Assembly (NCBI GenBank): GCA_028689055.1 | Contig: JAQTWZ010000004.1 | Span: 55,324 to 95,434 of the forward strand | Direction of reading: 5' to 3' | Length of the DNA: 40,111 nt | Source: Sulfurimonas sp. | Lineage (GTDB): Bacteria > Campylobacterota > Campylobacteria > Campylobacterales > Sulfurimonadaceae | In this document: piece after piece, positions 23,968-34,238 of the stretch | Layout: every line of letters begins with the position of its first letter | Position numbering within the stretch: the first letter of the stretch is position 1 | Notes under the pieces: generated by a model | The model's database searches: none | What the model was told of the DNA's origin: nothing | Seen by the model: the letters and a program-made list of their open reading frames with translations, nothing else | Program-made: the position numbers and the translations under genes

Positions 23968-25332
23968 TTGAGAAATAGTAATAAATCTTCGTTTGGCATA
24001 TTGGTGTTATTAGCTTTGATTGTTGGTGGTGTGATTTACATCTTCAATTCGGCAATGTTTGAGAGAGATGTTCCAGAGATTAAAATGGTAAACAACGGAT
24101 ATTGGAATCTCAAAGATCCTCTTAAAATAGAGATTACAGATGCGAGCGGTGTAAAAACATATAAGGTAATACTGAAAACGGCTGCAGAAGAGAGTGTGCT
24201 TTTTTATGAGCAGGTAGTAGAACCAAAAACAACTGTTACACTTGAAGTCAAACCTCCAAGAAGTGCTTATGCGATGAAAGAGAACAAAGTTAGCATACGA
24301 ATAGAGGCACTTGATGCCAGTAAATGGAATTTTCTCAAAGGCAATAGTATAACAACAGAGACAACTTTGGAAATAGACAAGAAAAAACCACAAGTAAGTG
24401 TCTTAAGTAACTCTTATAAAATTACAAAAGGCGGTTCTGCTTTAGTTGTTTTCAAAGCAGAAGATGAAAATCTTAAAGAGTTATATATTCTTTCAAATTT
24501 TAACAAAAAATTTAAAGCACAACCATTTTACAAAGAGGGATATTATATCGGACTTTTTGCATGGCCTGTGGGTGAAGCAGACTTTAAAGCGGATGTTATA
24601 GCAGAAGATAAAGCAGGAAATTTAACAAAAACATATATCCCTCTTTATCTTAAAGATGCAGCATACAAAGTATCAAATATTGCATTGACAGATGGTTTTC
24701 TCAAAGGAAAAATCGCAGAACTTGCAGATGAATTTGAAGAAACGCAGGGTATAACAGATTCTATTGAGCAGTTTAAACTTATCAATGAAACCGTAAGAGC
24801 AAAAAATGAAAAACTCATTCATAGTATTACATCTAATGTTCCGACAGATATGATCAGCGACTTTAAAATAAGTAAAATGTACCCACTGAGAAATGGACAG
24901 GTTGTAGCGACTTTTGGTGATCATAGGGTTTATTCGTACAATGAAAATCACGTAAGTGATTCTGATCATATGGGTCTGGATCTTGCAAGCAACTCTATGG
25001 CAGATATTACACCACAAAATGATGGCGATGTTGTTTTTTCAGACTATAACGGTCTTTATGGAAATATGCCGATAGTACACCATGGACTTGGTCTTTATAC
25101 ACTTTATGGGCACTGCTCCAGCACAAAAGTAAATAGCGGTGAGAAGTTTCAGGCACAATCAGTTATTGCCAATACCGGTAAAAGTGGTTATGCTATGGGC
25201 GATCATTTGCACTTTGGTGTTTTAGTGCAAGGTATAGAAGTCAGACCTGTAGAGTGGATGGATAGCACTTGGATACAATTAAATATCACGGATGTTATAG
25301 AAAGTGCTAAAAAAATGATAGATCAAAAGTAA
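23968..25332 (+). CDS. M23 (LytM) family metallopeptidase, membrane anchored
   Basis: A 454-residue protein from TTG 23968 (AAGGAAAAG just upstream, one base after the preceding stop). One N-terminal membrane helix (about 10-27) leads to a long beta-rich periplasmic region. The LytM domain has zinc ligands His334 and Asp338 (DHMGLDLA) and His415 with His413 (DHLHFGV). It is a probable peptidoglycan D,D-endo- or carboxypeptidase of the Csd/Pgp cell-shape type. Proximity to lpxC, thrB and infB recalls the Campylobacter Cj0131-Cj0136 order (from memory). All active-site residues are present, so it should be catalytic. Confidence 0.88.
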   Translation: MRNSNKSSFGILVLLALIVGGVIYIFNSAMFERDVPEIKMVNNGYWNLKDPLKIEITDASGVKTYKVILKTAAEESVLFYEQVVEPKTTVTLEVKPPRSAYAMKENKVSIRIEALDASKWNFLKGNSITTETTLEIDKKKPQVSVLSNSYKITKGGSALVVFKAEDENLKELYILSNFNKKFKAQPFYKEGYYIGLFAWPVGEADFKADVIAEDKAGNLTKTYIPLYLKDAAYKVSNIALTDGFLKGKIAELADEFEETQGITDSIEQFKLINETVRAKNEKLIHSITSNVPTDMISDFKISKMYPLRNGQVVATFGDHRVYSYNENHVSDSDHMGLDLASNSMADITPQNDGDVVFSDYNGLYGNMPIVHHGLGLYTLYGHCSSTKVNSGEKFQAQSVIANTGKSGYAMGDHLHFGVLVQGIEVRPVEWMDSTWIQLNITDVIESAKKMIDQK

Positions 25333-25349
25333 AGACAAAAGGATTTTAG

Positions 25350-26234
25350 ATGTATCAAACAACGATAAAAAAAGCTGTTGAATTGGTTGGAATAGGTCTG
25401 CATAAAGGTTCTCCCGTAAAGTTGAGACTTGAACCTTTGGAATCTAATTCTGGTATCGTTTTTTACCGTAGTGATGTTGATGTATCTATACCTCTAAAGC
25501 CGGAAAATGTTGTAGATACCCGCATGGCTACTGTCATCGGAAAAGATGGTTATGTTATCTCGACGATTGAACATTTACTTTCAGCCGTTTATGCGTATGG
25601 TATCGATAATTTGCGCGTTGTTGTGAGTGCCGATGAAGTGCCTGTAATGGATGGAAGCAGTGCTAGTTACTGTATGCTTCTCGATGAAGCCGGCATAGCG
25701 CAGCAAGATGTCGCAAAAAAAATCATGCGTATTACAAAAGAGATAGAAGTCGTAGAAGGTGAAAAGTATGTTAAGCTTTCTCCATCACCAAATCTAACGT
25801 ATAACTTTACTATCAAATTTCCTCATCCAGTGATTCAAAAACAAGAATATGTTCTTGCGTTTACAAAAGAAAACTATAAAAATGAGATAGCCAGAGCGAG
25901 AACTTTCGGATTTTTACATGAAGTGCAGTACTTGCGCTCAAAAGGTTTAGCACTTGGTGGTTCCTTGGAAAACGCAATCGTACTTGATGAAAAAAAGATT
26001 TTAAATCCTGAAGGACTGCGTTTTACTAATGAATTTGTGCGCCATAAAATCCTTGATGCTATCGGCGATATGTCACTTATCGGGATGAATTTTGTAGGTA
26101 ATTATGAAGCAATGGCAGGAAGTCATGATCTCAATCACAAGCTCACGCTTGAGCTTCTCAAAAATCCAGAAAATTACGAAGTTGTCGAATTGGTCGGAGA
26201 AAAAACAAAAGAACTTGAAAAAGCTTATGCGTAA
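25350..26234 (+). CDS. lpxC: UDP-3-O-acyl-N-acetylglucosamine deacetylase
   Basis: A 294-residue zinc enzyme of lipid A synthesis. It starts [20 protein letters not shown], the family N-terminus. Glu74-His75 ([17 protein letters not shown]), DGSSASY (about 96-102) and the zinc ligands His232 and Asp236 ([10 protein letters not shown]) are present. [14 protein letters not shown] carries the catalytic-side His. The length is normal. It overlaps the following tsaB-like gene by 8 bp and heads the long co-oriented housekeeping run. Confidence 0.96.
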   Translation: MYQTTIKKAVELVGIGLHKGSPVKLRLEPLESNSGIVFYRSDVDVSIPLKPENVVDTRMATVIGKDGYVISTIEHLLSAVYAYGIDNLRVVVSADEVPVMDGSSASYCMLLDEAGIAQQDVAKKIMRITKEIEVVEGEKYVKLSPSPNLTYNFTIKFPHPVIQKQEYVLAFTKENYKNEIARARTFGFLHEVQYLRSKGLALGGSLENAIVLDEKKILNPEGLRFTNEFVRHKILDAIGDMSLIGMNFVGNYEAMAGSHDLNHKLTLELLKNPENYEVVELVGEKTKELEKAYA

Positions 26235-26688
26235 GCAGGTCGATGTTCTTCTTATCGCACTCTCTTCACCTATTTTTATAGGTGTCTATGAAAACAATCA
26301 GCTTATTGAAACAATAGAGACACACGAAAAAAGTTCAGATATTTTACCGTTACTGTTTGATGGATTATTTAAAAAATATACAGTAGAAAAACTTTTTTAT
26401 GCCAATGGTCCTGGGAGTTTTATGGCGATAAAAGTGGCATATATATTTTTAAAATCTATGAGTGTATTAAAAAAAATCCCACTTTATGCAACAGATGCAT
26501 TTTTTTTCAATAAAAATCATCCTATAAAAGCGATTGGAAAGCTATACTTTGTTAAAATTTCATCAGAAATAAAAACTCAAAAATTAGAACAGGCATCGGA
26601 AGCCTCTTTTTCACTCCCGGATGTGCTTCAGTATAACGAGTTTAGCAAAAACGCAACGCCACTTTATATGATAGGTGCTGTTGGATAG
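26227..26688 (+). CDS. TsaB-like (YeaZ) protein of tRNA t6A synthesis, short form
   Basis: A 153-residue protein from ATG 26227, inside the end of lpxC; a longer frame from 26104 would overlap lpxC by 131 bp and is rejected. [21 protein letters not shown] matches the first strands of the ASKHA fold. [24 protein letters not shown] matches the TsaB signature 'GPGSFTGLR.G...A.gL', with FTGLR altered to FMAIK. It is about 60-80 residues shorter than typical TsaB, with little of the C-terminal lobe. TsaB partners TsaD in threonylcarbamoyl transfer to tRNA A37. I am fairly but not fully sure. Confidence 0.65.
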   Translation: MRKQVDVLLIALSSPIFIGVYENNQLIETIETHEKSSDILPLLFDGLFKKYTVEKLFYANGPGSFMAIKVAYIFLKSMSVLKKIPLYATDAFFFNKNHPIKAIGKLYFVKISSEIKTQKLEQASEASFSLPDVLQYNEFSKNATPLYMIGAVG

Positions 26689-26696
26689 GAATAGAA

Positions 26697-27578
26697 TTGA
26701 CAATAAGCGTACCAGCAACCAGCGCAAACCTTGGACCAGGTTTTGACTCATTAGGTCTTGCAGTTGATCTTCGAAATGTGGTTGAATTTCACCCGTCGAA
26801 ATTTTTTAGCGTAAGCATCAAAGGTGAGGGTGAAAATAACCCTAGATTAAAGGGAAATAACCTTTTTATTAGTATTTTCAACGAACATTACAACCGTTTG
26901 ACTCAGAAAAAGCAAAACTTTAAATTTACTTTTTTCAATCAAATTCCTATGTCTCGTGGTCTTGGAAGCTCTTCAGCCGTAATAGTAAGCGCAATAGCAA
27001 GTGCTTATGAAGCAGCGGGGATACGGGTATCTAAACGCAGAATACTTAACCATGCACTTGTATATGAATCCCATCCTGATAATATAACGCCTGCCGTAAT
27101 GGGCGGATTTAACGCCGCGACTGTAGAAAAGAACAAAGTTTTTTCCCAAAGAAAACATCTTCCTGACTATCTTAAAGCGGTTGTCGTTATCCCAAACAAG
27201 CAGATGAACACATCCAAAACAAGAACCTTACTTCCAAAGTCGTACTCAAAAGAAAACGCAGTTTATAATCTTTCACATACTGCACTTACCGTTGCTGCAT
27301 TTTTTAATGAAGATTGGGAAATGCTAAAATTATCAACGCAAGATAGATTTCATCAAAAAGCAAGGATGAAAACTCTACCGGAACTTTTTAATGTGCAAAA
27401 AATGGCTTATGAAAGTGGCGCTCTTATGAGCACTCTCTCAGGAAGTGGCTCTACTTTTTTCTCATTGGCTTATGATGATGATTCTGCAATGCTCGCAAAT
27501 AAATTTAAGCAAAAATTTCCTGAATTTGGTGTGAAAATTTTAGACTTTGATAACGAAGGATTGATAATAGAGAAGTAA
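26697..27578 (+). CDS. thrB: Homoserine kinase
   Basis: A 293-residue GHMP-family kinase phosphorylating homoserine for threonine synthesis. The start is TTG 26697 with AGGA six bases upstream, giving [23 protein letters not shown], the ThrB N-terminus (shown as read). The ATP loop [16 protein letters not shown] lies at about 84-99. [13 protein letters not shown] and the C-terminal [15 protein letters not shown] (GHMP motif 3) are intact. It is co-oriented and tightly spaced with its neighbours; the order lpxC, tsaB-like, thrB, infB is as I recall for Campylobacter. Confidence 0.95.
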   Translation: MTISVPATSANLGPGFDSLGLAVDLRNVVEFHPSKFFSVSIKGEGENNPRLKGNNLFISIFNEHYNRLTQKKQNFKFTFFNQIPMSRGLGSSSAVIVSAIASAYEAAGIRVSKRRILNHALVYESHPDNITPAVMGGFNAATVEKNKVFSQRKHLPDYLKAVVVIPNKQMNTSKTRTLLPKSYSKENAVYNLSHTALTVAAFFNEDWEMLKLSTQDRFHQKARMKTLPELFNVQKMAYESGALMSTLSGSGSTFFSLAYDDDSAMLANKFKQKFPEFGVKILDFDNEGLIIEK

Positions 27579-27600
27579 GCTCTATTAAATAAAGTAACTT

Positions 27601-27873
27601 TTGGATATAATTGCACAAATTTTTAAACAACCTACTAGAATGTGTATCTCATGTAGAGAAAGAGACGCACAGAATAATCTCTATAGGCTTCAATGCATAG
27701 ATGGCTCTGTCGGAACATTTACTGGTGCTGGCAGAAGTTTTTATCTATGCAAAAAATGTTTTTGCCAAGAAAAAAAAGTTCATAAAGCGCTCATGCGACA
27801 ATGCAGAAGCAATGATAAAGATAAACTTATGAATAAACTAAAGGAGATCGTCACTGATGATAGAAAAAGTTAG
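27601..27873 (+). CDS. ylxR: YlxR-family (DUF448) RNA-binding protein
   Basis: A 90-residue protein that precedes infB in many bacteria. The signature [12 protein letters not shown] (about 11-22) and later Cys pairs (YLCKKCFC) are present, with basic residues through the C-terminus. The start is uncertain: TTG 27601 covers the expected N-terminus but lies in a perfect TATAAT (27606-27611) and has no ribosome binding site; ATT 27619 or ATG 27640 (which would lose the conserved PTR) are alternatives. It overlaps infB by 17 bp. YlxR proteins bind RNA and have been tied to RNase P. Confidence 0.82.
   Translation: MDIIAQIFKQPTRMCISCRERDAQNNLYRLQCIDGSVGTFTGAGRSFYLCKKCFCQEKKVHKALMRQCRSNDKDKLMNKLKEIVTDDRKS
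27606..27611 (+). promoter_or_regulatory. -10 box before ylxR-infB
   Basis: TATAAT in the context GATATAATTGCA, identical over 12 bp to the nadA promoter at 20226-20237. It would start transcripts near 27618, inside the annotated ylxR N-terminus. Confidence 0.5.
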
Positions 27874-30436
27874 AGTACACGAAATTGCAAAAGAGCTAGG
27901 AATAGCTTCTAAAGACGTTCTGGATAAAGCTAAAAAAATGGGTCTTGAAGTAAAATCAGCACAAAGTGTTGTGACTATGGAAGAAGCAGAAGGATTAGCA
28001 AATTATATCATGAATGGAGAACCTGCAGCAGCAGCTCCAGTTACAGAACCTAAAGTAGCAAAAAAAACTAACAGTGATACTCCAAAACAAGAAACTTCTA
28101 CTGTAGATGTCGCAGCAGAAGTGAACACTCCAAATAAACCTGAAGAAGCAACAGCTTTAAAAAATGAGTCTGTCACTTTAGAGATTGTAGAAGAAACGAA
28201 AAAAGATACTCTTAAAATAATTGAACCTGTTGAGTCAAAAATCAAAAAATCTGGCCTAAAAATTGTTAAGAAAAAAATAGTAGTTCCAGAAGTAAAAGAG
28301 AGCTTCCAAAAAGTTGAAAAACAGGCTCCTAGTGTCTCTTCTTATGGGAAAATTTCTGCTGAAGTTTTAGAAGAACTCGCACAAAAGAAAAAAGCAAAAC
28401 AACAATCAGGTACTGCACCAACAAGAAAACAAGATCAAGGTATCAAAATAGATATCTTCGGTGGTTCTATGGCTGAACTTTCAATGGACATGGATGATCA
28501 GGTCGTTCTTTTGGATTTGAACGAAACGCAAAGAGCGCCGCTTGAGCCTGAAGAGGTAAGAAAACCAAGAGCACCAAAACCTGCAGGTAGAAATGCGAAT
28601 AAAAAACAATCTTCAAAAGGTAGAAATGTTTCTCGTGATAAGAGAAAAAAATATATCAAAGATAAAGCTACGGATGAAGTTGTAACACACGTGGAAATTC
28701 CTGAAGATATCCGTGTATATGAGTTCGCAGAAAAACTCAATAAACCAATGTCGGAAATCATCAAAGTTCTTTTTGACCTTGGTCTGATGATGACAAAAAA
28801 TGACTTCCTAGGCGCAGATGAAATCGAAATTCTTTCCGAAGAGTTCGGTGTAGAAGTAACTATTGTCGATCCTAAAGATGAGTTTAACTATGAAGAAGAT
28901 TTGAGTGAAGAAGTAGGCTCAAATGCAACTGAAAGACCTCCTGTAATTACTATCATGGGACACGTTGACCACGGTAAAACTTCACTTCTTGATGCTATCA
29001 GAAGTGCCAAAGTTACACAAGGCGAAGCGGGCGGTATCACACAACATATTGGGGCTTATACGGTAGAACAACACGGCAAAGCGATCACATTCCTCGATAC
29101 TCCGGGACATGCTGCGTTTAGCTCTATGCGTCAACGCGGAACAAATGTAACGGATATAATCGTTATTGTTGTTGCTGCTGATGATGGTGTAAAACCTCAG
29201 ACACTTGAAGTTATCAAACTGGCAAAAGAGTCAGGTGCTCCGGTTATCGTTGCACTCAATAAAATGGATAAAGAGACTGCTAACCCAGATATGGTTAAGG
29301 GTCAAATGGCAGAACAAGGTCTTAATCCTATTGAGTGGGGCGGAGATATCGAATTTGTCCCTGTATCTGCAAAAACAGGTAAAGGTATCGACGATTTGCT
29401 TGAGAATATCCTCATCACTGCAGATATGCTTGAGCTTCGTGCAGACAAAGATGCGCTTGCAAAAGCGGCAGTTGTTGAGTCTTCACTCGAAAAAGGCCGT
29501 GGTCCAGTTGCTACGGTAATCGTACAAAACGGAACACTCAGAGTAGGAGACTACGTTGTTTGTGGAAGTTCTTACGGGCGCGTAAAAGCGATGATCGATG
29601 ATAAGAAAAATATGATTAAGTTCCTTGAGCCAAGTCATACGGCTGTTGTTGTAGGACTCAATGAAGTACCATCTTCAGGTGAAATTATGATGGCGATGGA
29701 AAATGAAAAAGAAGCAAGAGAATACGCGAAAAAACGTCATGAATATGACAGACACAAAGAGCTTTCTCACAGTACGAAATCAACTTTAGAAGATATGACT
29801 TCTATGATTGCTGAAGGAAGACTCAAATCTCTTAAAGTTGTTCTAAAAACTGATGTTCACGGTTCCCTTGAAGCGATTCGTTCATCTCTAAGTGAACTAA
29901 GAAATGAAGAAGTTAAAATCGATGTTATCTCTTCAGGTGTCGGTGGAATCACTGAAAATGACGTAGAACTTGTAAACGGTAGTGAAAACTGTGTTCTCCT
30001 CGGCTTCAATGTACGTCCTACGGGTTCTGTAAAAGCACTTGCAAAACAAAAAAATGTAGATATCAGAACTTACTCTATCATTTATCAGCTTCTTGATGAT
30101 ATGACGGGAATGCTTACAGGTATGATGTCTCCTAAATTTACTGAAGAAAATACAGGTCAGGCTGAAGTACGTGATACATTTAAATCACCAAAAGGTATGG
30201 TTGCCGGATGTGTGGTTGTCGATGGTAAACTTGTTCGCGGTGGGCTTGTCCGTGTTATCCGTAAAGGTGTTGTTGCTTATGAAGGTAAACTTACTTCACT
30301 CAAACGCTTCAAAGATGATGTTGAAGAAGTTGGATATGGTTATGAATGTGGTGTTATCATTTCGAACTATGATGATGTTTTAGTAGGGGATGTTATCGAA
30401 ACATTCAAAAAAGTTGAGCAAAAAGTATCTCTGTGA
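27857..30436 (+). CDS. infB: Translation initiation factor IF-2
   Basis: An 859-residue GTPase that brings initiator tRNA to the 30S subunit. The N-terminal IF2_N motif is [25 protein letters not shown] (split in reading). A Lys/Glu/Ala-rich linker (about 55-270) follows, then a second IF2_N-like segment ([23 protein letters not shown]). The G domain starts near 360: G1 [10 protein letters not shown]3 DTPGHAAF, G4 NKMD, G5 SAKTG. Domains II-IV follow, ending [20 protein letters not shown] lies ten bases before the ATG. It overlaps ylxR upstream and rbfA downstream (GTGA). Only two AAACGCA repeats in 2.6 kb. Confidence 0.97.
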   Translation: MIEKVRVHEIAKELGIASKDVLDKAKKMGLEVKSAQSVVTMEEAEGLANYIMNGEPAAAAPVTEPKVAKKTNSDTPKQETSTVDVAAEVNTPNKPEEATALKNESVTLEIVEETKKDTLKIIEPVESKIKKSGLKIVKKKIVVPEVKESFQKVEKQAPSVSSYGKISAEVLEELAQKKKAKQQSGTAPTRKQDQGIKIDIFGGSMAELSMDMDDQVVLLDLNETQRAPLEPEEVRKPRAPKPAGRNANKKQSSKGRNVSRDKRKKYIKDKATDEVVTHVEIPEDIRVYEFAEKLNKPMSEIIKVLFDLGLMMTKNDFLGADEIEILSEEFGVEVTIVDPKDEFNYEEDLSEEVGSNATERPPVITIMGHVDHGKTSLLDAIRSAKVTQGEAGGITQHIGAYTVEQHGKAITFLDTPGHAAFSSMRQRGTNVTDIIVIVVAADDGVKPQTLEVIKLAKESGAPVIVALNKMDKETANPDMVKGQMAEQGLNPIEWGGDIEFVPVSAKTGKGIDDLLENILITADMLELRADKDALAKAAVVESSLEKGRGPVATVIVQNGTLRVGDYVVCGSSYGRVKAMIDDKKNMIKFLEPSHTAVVVGLNEVPSSGEIMMAMENEKEAREYAKKRHEYDRHKELSHSTKSTLEDMTSMIAEGRLKSLKVVLKTDVHGSLEAIRSSLSELRNEEVKIDVISSGVGGITENDVELVNGSENCVLLGFNVRPTGSVKALAKQKNVDIRTYSIIYQLLDDMTGMLTGMMSPKFTEENTGQAEVRDTFKSPKGMVAGCVVVDGKLVRGGLVRVIRKGVVAYEGKLTSLKRFKDDVEEVGYGYECGVIISNYDDVLVGDVIETFKKVEQKVSL

Positions 30437-30798
30437 CAGAAGCACAAATAAAACTCAAAAGAACTGAGTCTATCTTACTCCAGCTTATACCTGAGGCTAT
30501 AGGTTCGCTCAATGATAACAGGCTTCATGCTCTGGATATTATCGAAGTGAAATGTTCTCGCGGTAAAAGTGATGCTAAAGTTTATATCAATCCGCATAAT
30601 TTGAGCGAAGAAGAAAAAAAAACATATATAAAACTTCTCTCAAAAGCACGTCCAATCGTAGAAGATTTTTGTCTCAAAGATCAGGGTTGGTATCGCTGCC
30701 CAAAACTCACATTTGAATTCGATGAACTTTTCCAACAGTCACAAAATATAGAAGAGTTATTTAAACTTATAGCAAAGGATAAAAAAGATGAGTCTTGA
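30433..30798 (+). CDS. rbfA: Ribosome-binding factor A
   Basis: A 121-residue KH-fold protein for 16S rRNA 5' maturation. The start is GTG 30433 overlapping the infB stop (GTGA). The frame begins [21 protein letters not shown] and continues [22 protein letters not shown] and [26 protein letters not shown] (read across lines). The last part corresponds to the conserved 'R..P.L.F..D' end of RbfA. It overlaps rimP by 11 bp, giving the infB-rbfA-rimP order known from Campylobacter. Confidence 0.88.
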   Translation: MTEAQIKLKRTESILLQLIPEAIGSLNDNRLHALDIIEVKCSRGKSDAKVYINPHNLSEEEKKTYIKLLSKARPIVEDFCLKDQGWYRCPKLTFEFDELFQQSQNIEELFKLIAKDKKDES

Positions 30799-31237
30799 GA
30801 GCGATATAAAATCATTGGTAGAGTCTGTAAATCTTGAGCTTTATGATATCAGTATAGTAAACGAAAATGATGAGACCATCTACAGAGTAGGCATAATGTC
30901 AAAAGAGATGGATGGAACGAAACGCAGCGGCGTGAGTTTAGACGCTTGTGTGGAACTAACACACATGATCTCTCCATTGCTAGATGTTACTCCACCTGTT
31001 TCTGGGGATTATAGACTTGAAGTCGGCAGTGCAGGTATTGAGAGAAAAATCTCTACACTTGCCCAGTTCACAAAGTCTCTTGGAGAAAATGTCCTTTTAA
31101 GCGCTACAGGTAAAGATAAAATCAAAGGTATTCTTACTGATGTTCGGGGCTCAAAAATATTTGTCCAAACTCCAGAAGAACTTTTGGAACTTGAATACAG
31201 TGATATCAAAAAAGCAAGAACATACTTTGAATGGTAA
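30788..31237 (+). CDS. rimP: Ribosome maturation factor RimP
   Basis: A 149-residue protein acting in 30S assembly. SLVESVNLELYDISIV matches the N-terminal alpha/beta fold. LDACVELTHMISPLLD, then YRLEVGSAGIERKI (the 'Y.LEVSSPGL.RPL' motif), is diagnostic. The C-terminal Sm-like domain has GKDKIKGILTDVRGSKIFV and LEYSDIKKARTYFEW. It overlaps rbfA and, by 7 bp, ribD. RimP usually precedes nusA-infB; the arrangement after rbfA is the Campylobacterota one. Confidence 0.93.
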   Translation: MSLESDIKSLVESVNLELYDISIVNENDETIYRVGIMSKEMDGTKRSGVSLDACVELTHMISPLLDVTPPVSGDYRLEVGSAGIERKISTLAQFTKSLGENVLLSATGKDKIKGILTDVRGSKIFVQTPEELLELEYSDIKKARTYFEW

Positions 31238-32247
31238 TAGATTCTAACTTTTATATGAACCTAGCCTTGAGAGAGGCTTGGAAATATCAAGGTCTGACTT
31301 ATCCAAACCCTGCTGTCGGCTGTGTTGTCGTCGGAAAACATGGTGAGCTTTTAGCGATAAACGCACACAAAAAAGCCGGCGAAGCACACGCAGAGGTTCT
31401 AGCACTTAAAGATGCTTATATCAAAATTACAAACGATACTACTATAGCAAATATATTTAGTTCACATGAACTTCATACTTATCTTATCAAAAACCACAAC
31501 AATTGTTTTGCTGCAACATCTCTTTATACAACTTTGGAACCATGTGCTCATGTAGGAAAAACGCCATCCTGCGCTTCGCTTATAGCTTCACTTGGAATAC
31601 AAAAAGTGTATGTTGGCGCTCATGATACAAACAAAGAAGCGGCGCATGGAAATAGGATTTTAGAAAATAATGGTCTTGATGTTGTTAATAGTGTTTTAAA
31701 AAAAGAGTGTGAGGATCTTTTGCTTCCTTTTAAAAAATGGCAGGAGAGAAATTTTGTCTTTTTCAAATGGGCGCAAAGACTCAGCGGAACGATAGATGAA
31801 GGTGTCGTTAGTTCCAAAAAATCAAGAAAACATGTGCATGCCATGCGTTCACTCTGTGATCTTATAGTCATCGGCGGCAACACGGTGCGTTGTGATAGAC
31901 CAACACTAGATGCCAGACTTGTGGATGGAAGAGCTCCTGATGTGCTCATCATATCAAAAGAAAAAGAGTTTGATAGAACGATACCTCTTTTTGATGTTCC
32001 GGGCAGAAATGTCTATATCTATGACAACTTTTCAAAGCTTCATACATATAAAAATATTATGATTGAAGGTGGCTCACAGATGTTTGATTTGACGCGGGAA
32101 TATGTTGATTTATATCTTTGTTATATAGCTCCGAAGTTCGGAGGTAATGAAGGATTTACAAATTTAGATGATAATTTTGAGATAATAAATATCCAAAAAG
32201 ATGAAGAAGATATACTAATGTGGATGAAAAAAGGAAAAGAGATATGA
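31231..32247 (+). CDS. ribD: Bifunctional riboflavin deaminase/reductase
   Basis: A 338-residue enzyme for two consecutive riboflavin steps: pyrimidine deamination and side-chain reduction. The deaminase domain has PNPAVGCVVV, HAE (His53-Glu55) and LEPCAHVGKTPSC (Cys105, Cys114). Between HAE and PC there is an insertion of nearly 30 residues (about 63-92, DAYIKITNDT...LIKNHNN). The reductase domain begins near 175 with FFKWAQRLSGTIDE and has RSLCDLIVIGGNTVRCDRP and IEGGSQMFD, but is short at its end. It overlaps rimP and menG. Confidence 0.93.
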   Translation: MVIDSNFYMNLALREAWKYQGLTYPNPAVGCVVVGKHGELLAINAHKKAGEAHAEVLALKDAYIKITNDTTIANIFSSHELHTYLIKNHNNCFAATSLYTTLEPCAHVGKTPSCASLIASLGIQKVYVGAHDTNKEAAHGNRILENNGLDVVNSVLKKECEDLLLPFKKWQERNFVFFKWAQRLSGTIDEGVVSSKKSRKHVHAMRSLCDLIVIGGNTVRCDRPTLDARLVDGRAPDVLIISKEKEFDRTIPLFDVPGRNVYIYDNFSKLHTYKNIMIEGGSQMFDLTREYVDLYLCYIAPKFGGNEGFTNLDDNFEIINIQKDEEDILMWMKKGKEI

Positions 32248-32978
32248 GCCAAAACGCAACACAAAGAGTTGAAAAACAAGAAAAAATTGTCTCTATGTTT
32301 GACAATATAGCGCCGACATATGATACGGCTAACCGCGTAATGAGTATGGGTGTAGATAAAAGCTGGAGACGTAAAGCGTGTGATTTGGCCTACAACTACT
32401 ACGCTCATGATACAATAGACAAAATCGTCGATGTCGCTTGTGGAACGGGTGATATGATGGAATTTTGGAAAAGCAGAGCTGAGAAAAGCGGTATCGCTCT
32501 AGGCAGTATCATAGGGGTTGATCCTTCTGTTGGTATGCTTGATGTAGCCCGCCAGAAATTTCCAAAATTTGCCTATTTTGTTTCAAAAGCTACACAGATT
32601 CCTCTTCCTGACATGAGCGCGGATATACTGAGTATTACTTACGGTATCCGTAATGTTGTCGAGCGAGAAGAGGCACTTAGAGAGTTTAACAGGGTTTTAA
32701 AACAAAAAGGACTTGTTGTTATTTTAGAGTTTATGAAAAATGAAAATCCTTCGTTTTTAGGAAAAATAAGAGACTTTTATATGAATAAAATTCTTCCAAA
32801 AGTGGGCGGTTTTATCTCTAAAAATCTTGAAGCTTATGAGTACCTTCCAAACTCTATAGAGGATTTTTCAACTGTTGAAAATATGCAAAATGAACTCAAA
32901 GCTGCTGGTTTTGAGATTTTATATACAAAAAGTTTCTCTATGGATATCTCTACGCTTATCATCGCGCAGAAAAAGTAA
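32244..32978 (+). CDS. ubiE: Demethylmenaquinone methyltransferase (UbiE/MenG)
   Basis: A 244-residue SAM-dependent methyltransferase for the last step of menaquinone synthesis. I chose ATG 32244 (ATGA overlap with ribD; AAAGG upstream) over the in-frame ATG at 32220. The motifs are VSMFDNIAPTYDTANRVMSMG, VDVACGTGDMM (SAM motif I), IPLPDMSADILSITYGIRNV and GLVVILEF. As Campylobacterota use menaquinone and no ubiquinone, MenG activity is expected. The probable aminofutalosine deaminase at 37,385-38,602 belongs to the same pathway. Confidence 0.94.
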   Translation: MSQNATQRVEKQEKIVSMFDNIAPTYDTANRVMSMGVDKSWRRKACDLAYNYYAHDTIDKIVDVACGTGDMMEFWKSRAEKSGIALGSIIGVDPSVGMLDVARQKFPKFAYFVSKATQIPLPDMSADILSITYGIRNVVEREEALREFNRVLKQKGLVVILEFMKNENPSFLGKIRDFYMNKILPKVGGFISKNLEAYEYLPNSIEDFSTVENMQNELKAAGFEILYTKSFSMDISTLIIAQKK

Positions 32979-32987
32979 GTTTCTCTT

Positions 32988-34238
32988 ATGCATACTCTGA
33001 GCGTTTCTGCTTTAAATGAGCAGATTAAGGGCATCATTGAGACGACATTTGAGCATGTTTTTGTAGAAGGTGAACTCTCTCGCGTCACTTTTCACAACAG
33101 CGGGCATATATACTTTACCCTCAAAGATGCCAACTCAAGTATCAAAGCCGTGATGTTTCGTACAAACGCAATGAAACTCAAATTTGAGCTCAAAGAGGGA
33201 CTTAAAGTTATCCTTGATGGGGCCATCACCCTTTACAAACCCCGTGGTGAATATCAAATCAATTGTTTTAATATTGAACCCTCAGGCAAGGGAGCATTGG
33301 CACTTGCTTATGAACAACTCAAAGAAAAACTTGCACACAAGGGCTATTTTGAGCCAAGTCATAAAAAGCTTTTGCCAAAATTTCCTTCACGTATCGCACT
33401 GATTACATCGGCAACGGGTGCGGCTTTGCAAGATATGTTACGTGTTGCTAATACACGATACAGACTTCTTGAAATGGATATCTATGATGTCTTAGTGCAA
33501 GGGGAGAGTGCTTCGTACGCAATAGCAAACGCAATCTTTTTGAGTGATACTAAAGGCTATGACCTTTTAGTCATCGGCCGTGGAGGCGGGAGTGTAGAAG
33601 ATCTTTGGGCGTTTAATGAAGAGCGAGTCGCAGATGCTATCTTTGCTGCAAAGACCCCGATTATCTCAGCCGTCGGACATGAGATAGACTGGGTGATAAG
33701 TGACTTTGTAGCCGATGTGCGTGCCGCGACCCCAAGTGCGGCGATGCAGATAGCACTTCCTGATACAAATGAACTCTATCAGTACTTAGACTCACTAGAG
33801 TCCCAATACACTCATAATCTTTCTCAAAAAATAGCGCATAAACGTCAAGAACTACTTTATCTCACAAACTCCTATGCGCAGCACTCTATAGAAAAAAAAC
33901 TTTTGCAAAAAATGCAAGAGCTCAAACAACTCCAAGAAAATTTTTATCAAAACATTGCGTTTAAGTTGCAAAACGCAAACAGAGAAGTCGCTTATGTCAA
34001 AAATGCTTTTCCAAACGCTATAGATATGCTCTTTACGCTTGCGCAAAATCAAGTTTTCAATCTTACAAAAATGCTAGAATCCAACCATCCAAAATTTAAA
34101 ATAAAAAAAGGTTTTGCACAGATATCTCAGAACAAAAAAGTGATAGATATTTCTCAACTTGAAAGAGATGATGATTTTGAGCTTCAGAGTGATACTGTTC
34201 GTATCTGCGCAAAAGTGACACAAAAGGAACTGTTATGA
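32988..34238 (+). CDS. xseA: Exodeoxyribonuclease VII large subunit
   Basis: A 416-residue subunit of the single-strand exonuclease ExoVII. The N-terminal OB fold is LSVSALNEQIKGIIETTFE and VEGELSRVTFHNSGHIYFTLKD. The catalytic part has IALITSATGAALQDML, VIGRGGGSVEDLWAFNEE and ISAVGHEIDWVISDFVADVRAATPSAA (read in parts). A coiled-coil segment (about 265-360) and a C-terminal strand domain (IKKGFAQISQNKKV) follow. The small subunit xseB is not adjacent. It overlaps the next gene by 4 bp. An inverted pair of AAACGCA lies inside at about 33955-33980. Confidence 0.95.
   Translation: MHTLSVSALNEQIKGIIETTFEHVFVEGELSRVTFHNSGHIYFTLKDANSSIKAVMFRTNAMKLKFELKEGLKVILDGAITLYKPRGEYQINCFNIEPSGKGALALAYEQLKEKLAHKGYFEPSHKKLLPKFPSRIALITSATGAALQDMLRVANTRYRLLEMDIYDVLVQGESASYAIANAIFLSDTKGYDLLVIGRGGGSVEDLWAFNEERVADAIFAAKTPIISAVGHEIDWVISDFVADVRAATPSAAMQIALPDTNELYQYLDSLESQYTHNLSQKIAHKRQELLYLTNSYAQHSIEKKLLQKMQELKQLQENFYQNIAFKLQNANREVAYVKNAFPNAIDMLFTLAQNQVFNLTKMLESNHPKFKIKKGFAQISQNKKVIDISQLERDDDFELQSDTVRICAKVTQKELL

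Noticed and set aside
26104-26226. Extended start for the tsaB-like gene
   Set aside because: It would overlap lpxC by 131 bp; ATG 26227 with an 8-bp overlap gives the expected ASKHA N-terminus.
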